In this document: positions 26,443 to 35,975 of the stretch, one piece after another
Layout: every line of letters starts with the position of its first letter
How positions within the stretch are numbered: position 1 is the first letter of the stretch
Assembly: GCF_002764115.1 (NCBI RefSeq)
Contig: NZ_CP017943.1
Coordinates: 496,001 to 560,000, forward strand
Direction of reading: 5' to 3'
DNA length: 64,000 nt
Source of the DNA: Phyllobacterium zundukense
Lineage (GTDB): Bacteria; Pseudomonadota; Alphaproteobacteria; Rhizobiales; Rhizobiaceae
Position numbers and translations under genes: made by a program
Notes under the pieces: generated by a model
Database searches by the model: none
The model's input: the letters and a program-made list of their open reading frames with translations, nothing else
Told to the model about the DNA's origin: nothing

Positions 26443-27876
26443 ATGACGATCGGTATCGTTTCGGCCGCCTACATCGCGGCAGCTGTTCTCTTCATCCTCT
26501 CGCTCGGCGGGCTTTCGGGGCAGGAGAGCGCCAAGCGCGCCGTATGGTACGGCATCGTCGGCATGGGCCTTGCCGTCCTCGCCACGGTGTTCGGACCGGG
26601 TGTCGGCAACGGGCTCGTCGTTGTCCTGATGATTGCCGGCGGGGCCGTGCTCGGCGCTTACGTCGCCGCCCGCGTGCAGATGACGCAGATGCCGCAACTC
26701 GTCGCCGCGCTGCACTCCTTCGTTGGCCTTGCGGCCGTGTTCATCGGTTTCAACGCCCATATCGAAGCGGCCGAACTCGCCGGGCTCGACGAGGCCTCCC
26801 GTTCCGCCCTCACCGGCTTTGCCGCGATCCTCGCGCACAAGACGCCGGTTGAACTAACGATCATGAAGGTCGAGATATTCCTCGGCATCTTCATAGGTGC
26901 GGTTACCTTCACGGGCTCGGTCGTCGCCTTCGGCAAGCTGGCTGGCAAAGTCGACGGCAAGGCGAAGAAGCTGCCGGGCGGACAGGGCTTGAACGCCAGC
27001 GCGGCGCTCCTCTCCATCGTCCTGCTCGTCCTCTATCTCAACGGGGCCGGCGGCTGGACATTGATCCTTATGATGCTCGCCGCCTTCTTCATCGGTTATC
27101 ATCTGATCATGGGGATCGGTGGCGCCGACATGCCGGTCGTGGTGTCGATGCTGAACTCCTATTCCGGCTGGGCGGCGGCGGCCATCGGCTTCACCCTCGG
27201 CAATGATCTTTTGATCGTCACCGGGGCGCTGGTCGGCTCCTCGGGCGCGATCCTCTCCTATATCATGTGCAAGGCGATGAACCGCTCCTTCGTCTCGGTC
27301 ATCCTCGGCGGCTTCGGCACTATGACCGGCCCGCAGATGGAAATAGCCGGCGAGCAGGTGGAGATCGATGTAGATGGCGTTTCGGCGGCCCTGAAGGATG
27401 CCGATACCATCGTCATCGTGCCAGGCTACGGCATGGCGGTGGCGCAGGCGCAGCAATCTGTCTCGGAACTCACCCGCAAGCTGCGGGCACAGGGAAAGAC
27501 CGTGCGCTTCGCCATCCACCCTGTTGCCGGTCGCTTGCCGGGTCATATGAACGTCCTGCTTGCCGAAGCTAAGGTGCCATACGACATCGTTCTCGAAATG
27601 GACGAGATCAACAAGGATTTTTCCGAGACTGATATTGTAATCGTCATCGGCTCCAATGACATCGTCAATCCGGCTGCCCAGGACGATCCGAACTCACCAA
27701 TTGCTGGCATGCCCGTGCTCGAAGTCTGGAAGGCAAAGCAAGTCTTCGTCTCCAAGCGTGGCCAGGGAACCGGATACTCCGGCATCGAGAATCCACTATT
27801 CTACAAGGAGAACACCCGCATGTTCTATGGCGATGCGAAGGTGTCACTCGGCAAACTGCTCGTGCAACTCGCGTAG
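26443..27876 (+). CDS. pntB: NAD(P) transhydrogenase, beta subunit
   Basis: A 477-residue protein from ATG at 26443 with GGGAG 9 nt upstream. The first ~280 residues form about nine membrane helices. The C-terminal NADP-binding domain contains [52 protein letters not shown] and [17 protein letters not shown], all standard PntB strings. It lies 16 nt after pntA and is full length. NADPH made here could feed the reductive or monooxygenase steps encoded nearby. Confidence 0.95.
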   Translation: MTIGIVSAAYIAAAVLFILSLGGLSGQESAKRAVWYGIVGMGLAVLATVFGPGVGNGLVVVLMIAGGAVLGAYVAARVQMTQMPQLVAALHSFVGLAAVFIGFNAHIEAAELAGLDEASRSALTGFAAILAHKTPVELTIMKVEIFLGIFIGAVTFTGSVVAFGKLAGKVDGKAKKLPGGQGLNASAALLSIVLLVLYLNGAGGWTLILMMLAAFFIGYHLIMGIGGADMPVVVSMLNSYSGWAAAAIGFTLGNDLLIVTGALVGSSGAILSYIMCKAMNRSFVSVILGGFGTMTGPQMEIAGEQVEIDVDGVSAALKDADTIVIVPGYGMAVAQAQQSVSELTRKLRAQGKTVRFAIHPVAGRLPGHMNVLLAEAKVPYDIVLEMDEINKDFSETDIVIVIGSNDIVNPAAQDDPNSPIAGMPVLEVWKAKQVFVSKRGQGTGYSGIENPLFYKENTRMFYGDAKVSLGKLLVQLA

Positions 27877-28074
27877 TCCGGTTGTTTGGATGGACGTTTG
27901 ATCCCATCATTCGTGGCGAGCCTGCGGCCCGACTCGTGTCAGGCGATCAGTAGCTGGCAATAGTAGAATGCCGCGGTGCGCGTAGGCTATGTGCCAACGG
28001 ACCATCACATAGCCGTTGCGGGTAGCGGACTGTCTGGACATCAAAATTTCTTAAATCATGCAGTGCGTGACAGT

Positions 28075-28589
28075 ATCGCCGACCCGCAGACGAACCGCTT
28101 TCTATTGTTCTTGGGGCTTGCCATCGAGCAGAGAAGCTGGCGCAATGACGTTGCAAGCGAGGATCTCGGAATGGCCGTACCAATGGCGAAGTTTGCGGGC
28201 GCGTGCTTGACCCCCTCGAACGAAAGGCACTCAAGCGCGGCCGGCGCTTCCATCGTCTCCGGCCAGAAGCGCGCCACAGGCTGCGGATCACCTTGAAGAA
28301 ATTACGATGCTCTGCGGAGTTTTTCCTGCCGCTTTATGCAAATCAGGCGTCGACCAGGAAATATCTCAAGCAACTGTCGCGGCTGCAGGATGCATTGGGC
28401 AAAGCCAATGACATCAGAACCACGCGAACGTTGCTTTCGGATGTCCGGGAACATGTGGATAGTCCCGGCGTACATCGGGCCATCGGCGCGGTAATCGGCT
28501 GGCAAGGGCATATCGAGCCTGCCGGAGCCAGACGGCTGAACAACAGTTGGCGCAAATTCAGGCGCACGGCTCCGTTCTGGCCTTGTTGA
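28075..28589 (+). pseudogene. CHAD-domain protein fragment with a frameshift
   Basis: In one frame 28090-28195 reads TNRFLLFLGLAIEQRSWRND and AVPMAKFAGACL. From about 28200 the homology continues in another frame as DPLERKALKRGRRFHRLRPE, then RHRLRITLKKLRCSAEFF and LSRLQDALGKANDI. These are the conserved helices of the CHAD (histidine-rich, polyphosphate-granule associated) domain. The join lies near 28196-28203, and no start codon with a ribosome site precedes the first part. It is a decayed gene of unknown original length. Confidence 0.65.
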
Positions 28590-28623
28590 AAATCTTGTGT
28601 CTGACAAGGGCCGCAGCTTCCTG

Positions 28624-29148
28624 TTACGCATCGCGTAGCGGCTGCGGTTCGCCATAGCGCCTGTAGAGCCGGCAGCCAGTGCCGATGGCTGTTTCATAAA
28701 GGCTGTCGCCTGGCTTAAGCTCTGCCCAGGAAGAACGCGTTGGGCTGATCGTGAGGCGAGGCCGAACGACAAGGCCGGCGATCGCAGAGAGTTCCAATGC
28801 ATAGGCTTCAAGCGCCGCTCCCCGATTCATTACGGTGTAGCACGTGGCGAGATACAAGTAGTTCTCCAGCTGCTCTTGTCCGACGCTATCCGCGTCGCCC
28901 ACTGTCTGAGTGTCTGCTCGACCGAGCAACAGCTCAGCAGCGCACTGAATGACGGTGTCATCCCACGTCGTGTCCTGCAGGAAGATCTCGTGTTCCTGTG
29001 TGGCAAATCCCAATGTGCGATGATGCGCCGGCAAACACTTTACGAAGGGGCGGGCAACCTCGGCGTCGTCGAAAATCTGGTGAACAAGGGCCTTGCCCTG
29101 CGAAAAGGGTATCTTCCTGCGGATCGGTTTGATATGTGCGCATGCCAC
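28624..29148 (-). CDS. Hypothetical protein
   Basis: A 174-codon frame from GTG at 29148. Part of it (QEQLENYLYLATCYTVMNRG, AALEAYALELSAIAGLVVRP, then SWAELKPGDSLYETAIGTG) looks like real protein, but no family was recognised and there is no convincing ribosome site. A frame on the other strand (28876-29277) competes for part of the DNA and looks less protein-like. Composition is less GC-rich than in the flanking operons, consistent with a recently acquired or decaying segment. Confidence 0.3.
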   Translation of the reverse strand: MACAHIKPIRRKIPFSQGKALVHQIFDDAEVARPFVKCLPAHHRTLGFATQEHEIFLQDTTWDDTVIQCAAELLLGRADTQTVGDADSVGQEQLENYLYLATCYTVMNRGAALEAYALELSAIAGLVVRPRLTISPTRSSWAELKPGDSLYETAIGTGCRLYRRYGEPQPLRDA

Positions 29149-29644
29149 GCAGTGTCACGGACCTGCACCGATACCGCTGCCTTACTACGTTTGGTCATCT
29201 CGGCCATCCAGGATACCTCTGTCAGTGCTTTGACGGCAGTTGCCCCGCATCTGAAGCGACTTTGTCCCATGAAATAAGGGCATAATTTTATGTAAATTTG
29301 AGGCAATCTCTAAATCGAATGGTTAGATCAACGCGGCTTTTGTTACGCAATTGTCACATTCTGCCTGCATTCTGAGCGTGACACTTCATCCATCGCGTCT
29401 ATCATCAAAATTTGCGACATGTATGGACGCCCCGGTGGGTGCAACAAGAATCTTTTAGAAGAGATATTGCGTGAGCCTCTGATGCAGCGTTCCACATGCC
29501 TCGGGCCTGTATGGGAGTTCGCAGACCGGGTCCAATTCACAACCGCGTGCTCAAGGCACTTTGTCGCAATCTGGTTTTCCCGGTCTCGTCTCGTCGACCG
29601 GTACGCCATATCTTCCATCTGACCTTCCTACATCTCCGACAGCC
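29149..29644. other. Gap without a recognisable gene
   Basis: About 500 bases, AT-richer than the rest. Short frames on both strands show no family likeness. It leads into the IS110-family remnant and probably consists of insertion-site debris. Confidence 0.4.
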
Positions 29645-30438
29645 TCACGATCGTTGCAGGGTTACTCTGCCGCGATCTGAGCTCGATAAATTCCACCTTT
29701 GGCCGTCAAAGCCCAGACGATACGAGCCATCTTGTTGGCAAAACCTTACCAGCATGGGCGGTTTGCGCTTGAGCATACTCGCCAGCCACGATCCTGCTAC
29801 GGCTCCCTTTCGTGCTGCCCACCGTACAACGGCACTCGCTCCGATGATGAGCAAGCGGCGCAAGGTTCGTTCCCCCATCTTCGAAGTCTTGCCCTGCCGC
29901 TGGTTGCCACCCGTGGAATGTTGCAGCGGTGGAGCCCGAGCCACGCTGCAAAGTCACGCCCGCGTTTGAATGTCTCGGCTGCCGGTGCCAGTGCTGTCAG
30001 CGCCCTGGCGATGACAGGATCAACACCAGGAATAGTCATCAGGCGCCGCGCGACTTCATCCTCCTTGGCACGGCGGGCAATCTCGGTATCCAGTAGCCTG
30101 ATGCGCTCATCCAATGTGCGCAGCATTTCAACTAAGACCTCAAGCACCGGACGCGGCCTCGCACGACGACAATTCCAAACTCAGCAAGATGGCCGCGCAG
30201 GGCATTGATGATCTGGGTTCGTTGCCGCACGAGAAGATCGCGCGTGCGGAACACAATGGCCGCAGCCTGGCTCTTCTCGCTTCACAGCAACAAAACGCAT
30301 TGTAGGGCGAAGTGCTGCCTCACAGATTGCTTCGGCATCGGGAGCATCGTTCTTTTGTCGTTTTACATCTATGGACGTCTCTCCCATTGCAAGGTTCTCT
30401 CGATTTGAACTAACCGCGCTCTCCCAGGTTGCGAACAT
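29645..30438 (-). pseudogene. IS110-family (IS1111-like) transposase, eroded
   Basis: Pieces of one transposase lie in successive frames on the minus strand. VKRQKNDAPDAEAICEAALR near 30360 is the DEDD-domain stretch. A central piece (30147 to about 29890) contains ARRLMTIPGVDPVIARALTA and TFKRGRDFAAWLGL. A C-terminal piece in another frame (29944 on) contains LQHSTGGNQRQGKTSKMGER and RRLLIIGASAVVRWAARKG. At least two frameshifts and loss of the N-terminal ~60 residues make it non-functional. It is a different lineage from the intact IS110 element next to it. Confidence 0.8.
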
Positions 30439-30602
30439 CTATCCGGCGTCACCGGATTGGTGCGCCCAAATGGGAATTCCGCGCTGTGAGCCTCAACAAA
30501 TGGTCGGCCTCGAAGGGCCATTATAAAAGTCAGGTTCCTCACAAACCGGATATTGGCGGTCGGTCACATTTCTTGGATCTCCTTGCAATCCTTATCCCAG
30601 CC

Positions 30603-31619
30603 TCAGGTTGCCGACTGGAATTCCACGTCTCGCCTGAGCACGGCCCAGATTATCCGAGCATTCTTATTTGCCACCGCGACGATCGCACGATTCATCCCAC
30701 GCCGCTCACGAAGGGCGTTGACCCAGCGGCTAAAGGCGTCTTCCCTTTTGGCTGTTACTCTGACTACGGCCCGCGCGCCGTGCACGAGTAAGGTTCGTAG
30801 GCGCTGGTCACCGCGCTTGCTGATCCCCATCAGGATCTTCCGATTTCCGCTGGAATGTTGCCTGGGCACAAGGCCCATCCACGCGGCCAGATGTCTGCCG
30901 TTCTTGAACTCACTGCCATCGCCCACCGCGGCCACGATAGCTGTTGCTGTCTTCGGACCTACACCACAAATGCGTGCGATCCGCTGGCACGTCGGATTCG
31001 CGCGGAAAACCGCTTCGATACGTCGATCGAAAGCTTTGACCCTTTGATCGATTTGATCAAGAAACTCAAGGAGCTCAGCGATAACGTCGCGGGTCATATC
31101 TGTCAGATCGTTGGTCATGTCCGCGATGATTTCCGGGATGGCCCGCCTTGCGCGACGGATTGTGATGCCGACGGTGATCCCACGATCAAGTAAAAGGCCA
31201 CGCATTTGGCTGACAAGAGCTGTTCGGTGATTCACCAAGCGACTGCGTGCGCGGTGGAGAGACTGTATGTCCTGCTCCTCCTGGTTCTTCGTCGGAACGA
31301 ACTTCATGTTAGGCTGACGCATCGCAGTGCAGATCGCTTCGGCGTCGTTCTGATCATTCTTTTGGTGCTTGACGAAAGGCTTTACGTACTGGGGCGCAAT
31401 GATCTTCACCGAGTACCCCAGCTTCTCGAACTGGCGCTGCCAAAAGAATGCCCCGGTGCAAGCCTCTATGCCGATTATACAAGGTGGCAGCTTAACCAAT
31501 TCAGGCAGCAACTGATCTCGGCGCAAGCGTTTGCTGAATAGCTGCCGGCCCGCCGCATCGGTTCCGTGAAGCTGGAACACGTTCTTTGCAAGATCGATAC
31601 CTATGAATGCAATTGCCAT
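30603..31619 (-). CDS. IS110-family transposase (intact)
   Basis: A 338-residue DEDD transposase: IGIDLAKNVFQLHG with D9, GIEACTGAFFWQ, the KHQKNDQNDAEAICTAMRQP block, then a helical linker. The C-terminal serine-containing domain is visible in RICGVGPKTATAIVAAVGDG, FKNGRHLAAWMGLVP and GNRKILMGISKRGDQRLRT. GGAGG lies 8 nt before ATG. No frame damage, so it may still be active. IS110 elements have no obvious inverted repeats and use a bridge RNA from a non-coding end to choose targets, so I cannot place the element's borders. The non-coding DNA beside the gene (about 30440-30602 and 31620-31780) should hold that RNA. Confidence 0.9.
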   Translation of the reverse strand: MAIAFIGIDLAKNVFQLHGTDAAGRQLFSKRLRRDQLLPELVKLPPCIIGIEACTGAFFWQRQFEKLGYSVKIIAPQYVKPFVKHQKNDQNDAEAICTAMRQPNMKFVPTKNQEEQDIQSLHRARSRLVNHRTALVSQMRGLLLDRGITVGITIRRARRAIPEIIADMTNDLTDMTRDVIAELLEFLDQIDQRVKAFDRRIEAVFRANPTCQRIARICGVGPKTATAIVAAVGDGSEFKNGRHLAAWMGLVPRQHSSGNRKILMGISKRGDQRLRTLLVHGARAVVRVTAKREDAFSRWVNALRERRGMNRAIVAVANKNARIIWAVLRRDVEFQSAT

Positions 31620-31837
31620 CTTCTCCTCCTTTGGCTGAACATTCTCTCAACCAGCTTGACCGTTGGAGGGAGAGGCGTCCATCCCATTAAATGGCTTCAC
31701 ATAGGCAGGCGGTATCAAACGAACCGCGCCATATCGGGTAAGAGCCTCTCTGGATCCTCCATAGCCATGACCAGCTTGACAACATGAGCCGGGAAGCTGC
31801 ACGCACCGCGGTCTCAGTGTCCGCAACGCATTCCTTC

Positions 31838-32200
31838 CGTAGGTGTTATGGCCCGTGTTACGTCGCGGGCGAGCTGGGCGAATGGCTGGAAAAGCGGTCT
31901 ATGGAACAGGTTAACGGCGCTCCCGGCCATCCACAGACCCAAGGCAAGATCGAGCGCTGGCACCAAACATTGAAGAACCGCATCCTGCTCGAGAACTACT
32001 TCTTCTCGGAAGACCTCGAAGCGCAGATCGCCGCCTTCGTCGATCACTACAACCACCGCCGATATCATGAGAGCATCAGCAATCTCACCCCGGCCGACGT
32101 CTACTTTGGACGTGGCCAAAACATCCTGTTACAGCGAGAACGGATCAAACGCGACACCATCAAACTCAGGCGCTTGCAACACAGCCGGCAAGCTGGTTAA
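31838..32200 (+). pseudogene. IS3-family transposase OrfB, C-terminal remnant
   Basis: From CYGPCYVAGELGEWLEKRS the frame follows IS3-family integrase-core sequence: GAPGHPQTQGKIERWHQTLK, then RILLENYFFSEDLEAQIAAF, HYNHRRYHESISNLTPADVY and FGRGQ. The catalytic Glu (KIERW) is present. The Asp that normally precedes NG is lost in CYG, and everything before it is missing. The 5' part was probably removed when the IS110 element or flanking deletions arose. Confidence 0.8.
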
Positions 32201-32251
32201 ATCCATAACCAGACGAGCCAGAAACTCCACCCAGACCAATCTGGTCTCAAA

Positions 32252-33238
32252 TCATTTGATGACGGACAGGCTAAGAATAAATTCACACGCCTGTTTCAGC
32301 AGTATTTCACCTGTTTTGATTTTTCCTGCTGCGGTAAAAATCCCATGCATATGACGGGGAAGATGGTGATGAATGACCCGCGCACCCCGGGCAGCTGCAA
32401 GACCAGCATATGCTATTCCCTCATCACTTAGAGGATCATGTCCGGCAGTTACGATGAACATAGGCGGCTGCGCCCGTTGATCGCGACATAACAGCGGTGA
32501 AAGGGAAACGTCAGCCCGATCGAATTCTGCCGGGGCGTAGTGGTCAGCGAACCACCGCATGGTCGGGGCCGTCAGGGCAAAGCCATCCGTTACTCTGTTA
32601 TAGGATGAAGTTTGCATAGTAAGATCGGTCACCGGATAAAGTAACACTTGGCCGACAATATTTGAACCCGGTCGCCAGCGGCCGGGCGTGTTCGCGATAA
32701 CTGTGGCCATATTCCCACCCGCGCTGTCTCCAAAGACGGCGATATGCGTCATATCGATGCCGAAGGCTTCAGCTCCGTCGACGAGAACACCTAAAGCCTG
32801 CCAGCAATCCTCCAGAGGAACCGGGTACGGAAACTCTGGAGCCAGTCGGTAATCAACGGCGGCGACGATGCAACCGGTCCGATTCGCTATGAAGCGGCAC
32901 AAGCTGTCATGGGTTTCCAGATCGCCGATGACCCAACCGCCGCCGTGTATGAAATAAATGATAGGCCGGAGAAGGGCTCCTACAGTGTTGTGGTTTCTGT
33001 AGAGGCGAAGCCGAATGGTGCCGCCGTCGACTGGGACAGACATGGTCTCCACCGCCTCAACATTTTCCCTGGCGACTCCGTTGGCTGAACAGGAGCGCCT
33101 GTAATTTTCTCGCGCAACTGGCACCGGTACGTGCTCGAACGATACCGCACCGTTGTCGCGAAACGCCTGGACAAGCGCCCTAGCGTCAGGCGCAACGTCA
33201 GTTAGATCGACATGGAAGCCGGATTGCTGTGCTGTCAT
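32252..33238 (-). CDS. Alpha/beta-hydrolase esterase, hormone-sensitive-lipase group
   Basis: A 328-residue protein from ATG at 33238, which overlaps the monooxygenase stop by 4 nt (coupling) and is preferred to the longer frame. Oxyanion motif HGGGW (99-102), nucleophile S172 in FGDSAGGN, Asp D268 in AGHDPLSDEG and His H298 in RHMHGIF complete the triad. No signal peptide, so cytoplasmic. Directly after a Baeyer-Villiger monooxygenase it most likely hydrolyses the ester or lactone that enzyme makes. It is the last gene of the minus-strand operon and is followed by the IS3 remnant. Confidence 0.88.
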   Translation of the reverse strand: MTAQQSGFHVDLTDVAPDARALVQAFRDNGAVSFEHVPVPVARENYRRSCSANGVARENVEAVETMSVPVDGGTIRLRLYRNHNTVGALLRPIIYFIHGGGWVIGDLETHDSLCRFIANRTGCIVAAVDYRLAPEFPYPVPLEDCWQALGVLVDGAEAFGIDMTHIAVFGDSAGGNMATVIANTPGRWRPGSNIVGQVLLYPVTDLTMQTSSYNRVTDGFALTAPTMRWFADHYAPAEFDRADVSLSPLLCRDQRAQPPMFIVTAGHDPLSDEGIAYAGLAAARGARVIHHHLPRHMHGIFTAAGKIKTGEILLKQACEFILSLSVIK

Positions 33239-34704
33239 GGTTCGGGATGCAAAACGTAGTGGGCAGAACTCCACCCTGCGAGCGCGCGATACTCGTCAAC
33301 GGTGCCCGACCAGTTATTGATGACTTTGCCGGCCGCATTCTTGTACCAGCTGGAACAATTCGAAGAGAAAGCCGAATTCTCCATTGCGGCTTGCAGATGC
33401 GTGTTGAACGACGCGAACACATCGGCTTTGACCTCGACGGCACTCCCGCGGCCGCCGAGGTCTTCAACGGCGTCAATCACGTATCGCTGCTGAATTTCAA
33501 GCATCGTTATGATTGAATTGTGATTGAGGTTGGTGTTCGGTCCATAGATCATGAACATGTTCGGGAAGTCAGGAACGGTCATTCCCAGGTAGGCCTCTGC
33601 GCCCGCGCTCCATGCGTCGCGGAGCTTGCGCTTGCCGCGTCCAAAAACATCAAGGTCCCCATTGAACGCCTGGCTTTCAAAGCCAGTCCCGAAGATGACC
33701 ACGTCAAAAAAGTGATGGGTCCCGTCTGCTGTAACAATACCGTCGGGGACAAACTGAGCAATCGGGTTCGTTTCCAACATTACGTTTGACCGCATGAGGG
33801 CTGGAAAATAATCGTCAGACCTGAGGATCCGCTTGCAGGCAAACTCGTAATCGGGCGTTAGTTTTCTGCGCAGTGCCTCATCAGGAACTTGCTTCTCCAG
33901 ATGTTCCAACGCGATTCTGATACCCTCTTTTTGAGCGTCGGTCCCGTGGCGTGTTCGCTGGAACCCAGTTTCTCTAAATTCATGGAGGGATTTGCGGCTC
34001 GCTTCAAAGAGCGCCGGGTTACTTTCGTAGGCCTCAAGCTGTTCCTCGCTGAAAACAATCTGATTGCGCGGCATGATCCAGTTGGCGCTGCGCTGGAAAA
34101 CGGTCAGGTGGTCAACGACCGGGGCGATCGCCGGAACATATTGCACTGCACTTGCTGCATTGCCGACCGACGCCACCTTTTTGCCGATCAGATTCACATC
34201 GTGCTTCCAGTTCGCGGAGTGGAATCGTTCCCCGGCGAACGTTTCCAGGCCATTGAAAGGCGGAATGGATGGACGGTTTAGTTGCCCCCAGGCCGGCACG
34301 AAAAAGCGCGACGTAAGGGTGCTTCCATCAGAGGTTTTGAAACGCCACCGGTTTACTGAAGCATCCCATTCCGCCACATCGATACGCGAATTCAGCTGAA
34401 TCTTGTCCTCTAATTCAAATCGCCTAACGAGGGCTTTAACGTATCCCAGCAGCTCATCCCGCCCGGCATACATCCGGCTCACACGGAGATGGGGGAAGAA
34501 ACTATAGCAATAAAGATGCGCCTCGGTGTCGCATGCCGATCCGGGATACGAGTTTTCTCGCCACACCCCCCCGACCTCATCTCCCGCTTCGACAATCAAA
34601 AAGTCGTCGCGACCAGCGAGCTTCAGCTGCGCCGCCATGCCCAGCCCCCCGAACCCGGCACCAAGAACAATGACTTCGTAGTCGCTCTTCACGTCGTTGT
34701 TCAT
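33235..34704 (-). CDS. Baeyer-Villiger-type flavin monooxygenase
   Basis: A 489-residue protein from ATG at 34704, which has an excellent GGAGGAG site; a frame extension upstream is not used. FAD site GAGFGGLG (15-22), the Baeyer-Villiger fingerprint FxGxxxHxxxW intact as FAGERFHSANW (156-166), a second nucleotide-binding stretch around GKKVASVGNAASAVQYV, and FGTGFESQAF near the C-terminal FAD contact. The enzyme inserts oxygen next to a ketone using NADPH and O2, giving an ester or lactone. Operon order (aldehyde dehydrogenase, alcohol dehydrogenase, this gene, esterase) fits ketone to lactone to hydroxy acid to diacid. Confidence 0.9.
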   Translation of the reverse strand: MNNDVKSDYEVIVLGAGFGGLGMAAQLKLAGRDDFLIVEAGDEVGGVWRENSYPGSACDTEAHLYCYSFFPHLRVSRMYAGRDELLGYVKALVRRFELEDKIQLNSRIDVAEWDASVNRWRFKTSDGSTLTSRFFVPAWGQLNRPSIPPFNGLETFAGERFHSANWKHDVNLIGKKVASVGNAASAVQYVPAIAPVVDHLTVFQRSANWIMPRNQIVFSEEQLEAYESNPALFEASRKSLHEFRETGFQRTRHGTDAQKEGIRIALEHLEKQVPDEALRRKLTPDYEFACKRILRSDDYFPALMRSNVMLETNPIAQFVPDGIVTADGTHHFFDVVIFGTGFESQAFNGDLDVFGRGKRKLRDAWSAGAEAYLGMTVPDFPNMFMIYGPNTNLNHNSIITMLEIQQRYVIDAVEDLGGRGSAVEVKADVFASFNTHLQAAMENSAFSSNCSSWYKNAAGKVINNWSGTVDEYRALAGWSSAHYVLHPEP

Positions 34705-34787
34705 ATTCTCCTCCAATTGCCGCTGTGCTACGGCGTTTGTTTTCGTTTTTTGATGAATGGCGGTGGGACGCCCCGAAACGTGGCTGT

Positions 34788-35942
34788 TCAAAAAGCGGCT
34801 TCGTAGATTTTAAGGGCTGCGGCCTGGTCGACCTCGGCGGGATTGTTAACCAGCAAACGCTGCTGCTTCATCGCCTCGGACGCAAGCATTCCGAGGTCGC
34901 GTCGTTCGACTTTAACGTCCCGCAGGCGACGCGGGGCGCCGGTGCGATCCATAAGACCCTCGAGATAGGTGACAAACCGCAGCGCGCGATGCTCTGTTTC
35001 TCCAGAGGGGTCCAAGGCCAGCACGTCTGCCAGCTCAGCGTAGAGCGGCGCCGCCACTTTCATATTGAATCGCAGAACCGGGCCCAGCATCAGTGCATTC
35101 GAGAGACCGTGTGGAATGTGATAGTGTCCGCCGAGCGGATAAGCGAGAGCATGCACAGCGGCCACTGGTGCGTTGGCAAAGGCCTGCCCCGCCAGCATTG
35201 AGCCGAGAAGCATGGCCTCCCGCGCCTCGCGGTTCTGACCGTCGTTGCATGCGGTCTCGATATGAGACGACAACAGGTGCAGGGCCTCCCTTGCAAGAGC
35301 GTCAGACACCGGATTCTTCTTGTGCCGGCTGGTGAAAGCTTCGATTGCGTGGACCATCGCATCGATCCCGGTCGCAGCAGTATGGCTCCGCGGCAACCCC
35401 AGCGTCAGCTCCCCGTCAAGTATAACGAGGTCGGCATAGAGCTGCTTGGAGACGACGCCCATCTTGGTCGTCTCGCCCGTGGTCAGGATGGAGATGTTGG
35501 TAACTTCGGACCCGGTGCCCGCCGTTGTTGGGATCTGCACCAGTGCGAGACGCTCCCCGCGAACGTTTCCGATGCCATATAGTTCGCACAGAGGTTGATC
35601 GGAACGCGCCAGTAGGGCCGCAAGTTTCGCGATATCCAGGGACGAACCGCCACCTAGCCCGACAACGATGTCAATTCCGGACTGTCGTGCGATGGCGGCA
35701 CATCTCATCAAAATTTGTTCGGGCGGATCGGCGACGACCTCGTCGAAAATGGTGACCGTGAATCCGCTTTGCTGCAGCGAAGCGACTGCCTGATCCAAGG
35801 TGCCCAATTGTCGTAGGATCTTGTCGGTTACCAGAAGAAGCTGGCGTTCCGGCCGTATCGCGCCGAGGATATCGCCGAGGCGCCGTGCCGCGCCCCACTC
35901 GAATTGAATGGAGTTGACCGTATCAAACTGAAAAGATTTCAT
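34788..35942 (-). CDS. Iron-containing (type III) alcohol dehydrogenase
   Basis: A 384-residue protein from ATG at 35942; the ribosome site is poor. NAD-binding GLGGGSSLDIAK, the TTAGTGSEVT stretch, and metal ligands in TGIDAMVHAIEAFTS and AVHALAYPLGGHYHIPHG mark the Fe-ADH family, which oxidises primary alcohols or diols. In this operon it would oxidise the hydroxy acid released by the esterase to an aldehyde for the next enzyme. It lies 33 nt after the aldehyde dehydrogenase gene and 83 nt before the monooxygenase gene. Confidence 0.88.
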   Translation of the reverse strand: MKSFQFDTVNSIQFEWGAARRLGDILGAIRPERQLLLVTDKILRQLGTLDQAVASLQQSGFTVTIFDEVVADPPEQILMRCAAIARQSGIDIVVGLGGGSSLDIAKLAALLARSDQPLCELYGIGNVRGERLALVQIPTTAGTGSEVTNISILTTGETTKMGVVSKQLYADLVILDGELTLGLPRSHTAATGIDAMVHAIEAFTSRHKKNPVSDALAREALHLLSSHIETACNDGQNREAREAMLLGSMLAGQAFANAPVAAVHALAYPLGGHYHIPHGLSNALMLGPVLRFNMKVAAPLYAELADVLALDPSGETEHRALRFVTYLEGLMDRTGAPRRLRDVKVERRDLGMLASEAMKQQRLLVNNPAEVDQAAALKIYEAAF

Positions 35943-35975
35943 CGAGAGCTCGCGGGAATTGGAGGGAAAGGTCCA

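Noticed and set aside
28876..29277. 133-codon plus-strand hypothetical gene
   Set aside because: Cys/Arg-rich, no ribosome site, and it overlaps a slightly better minus-strand frame; neither is secure.
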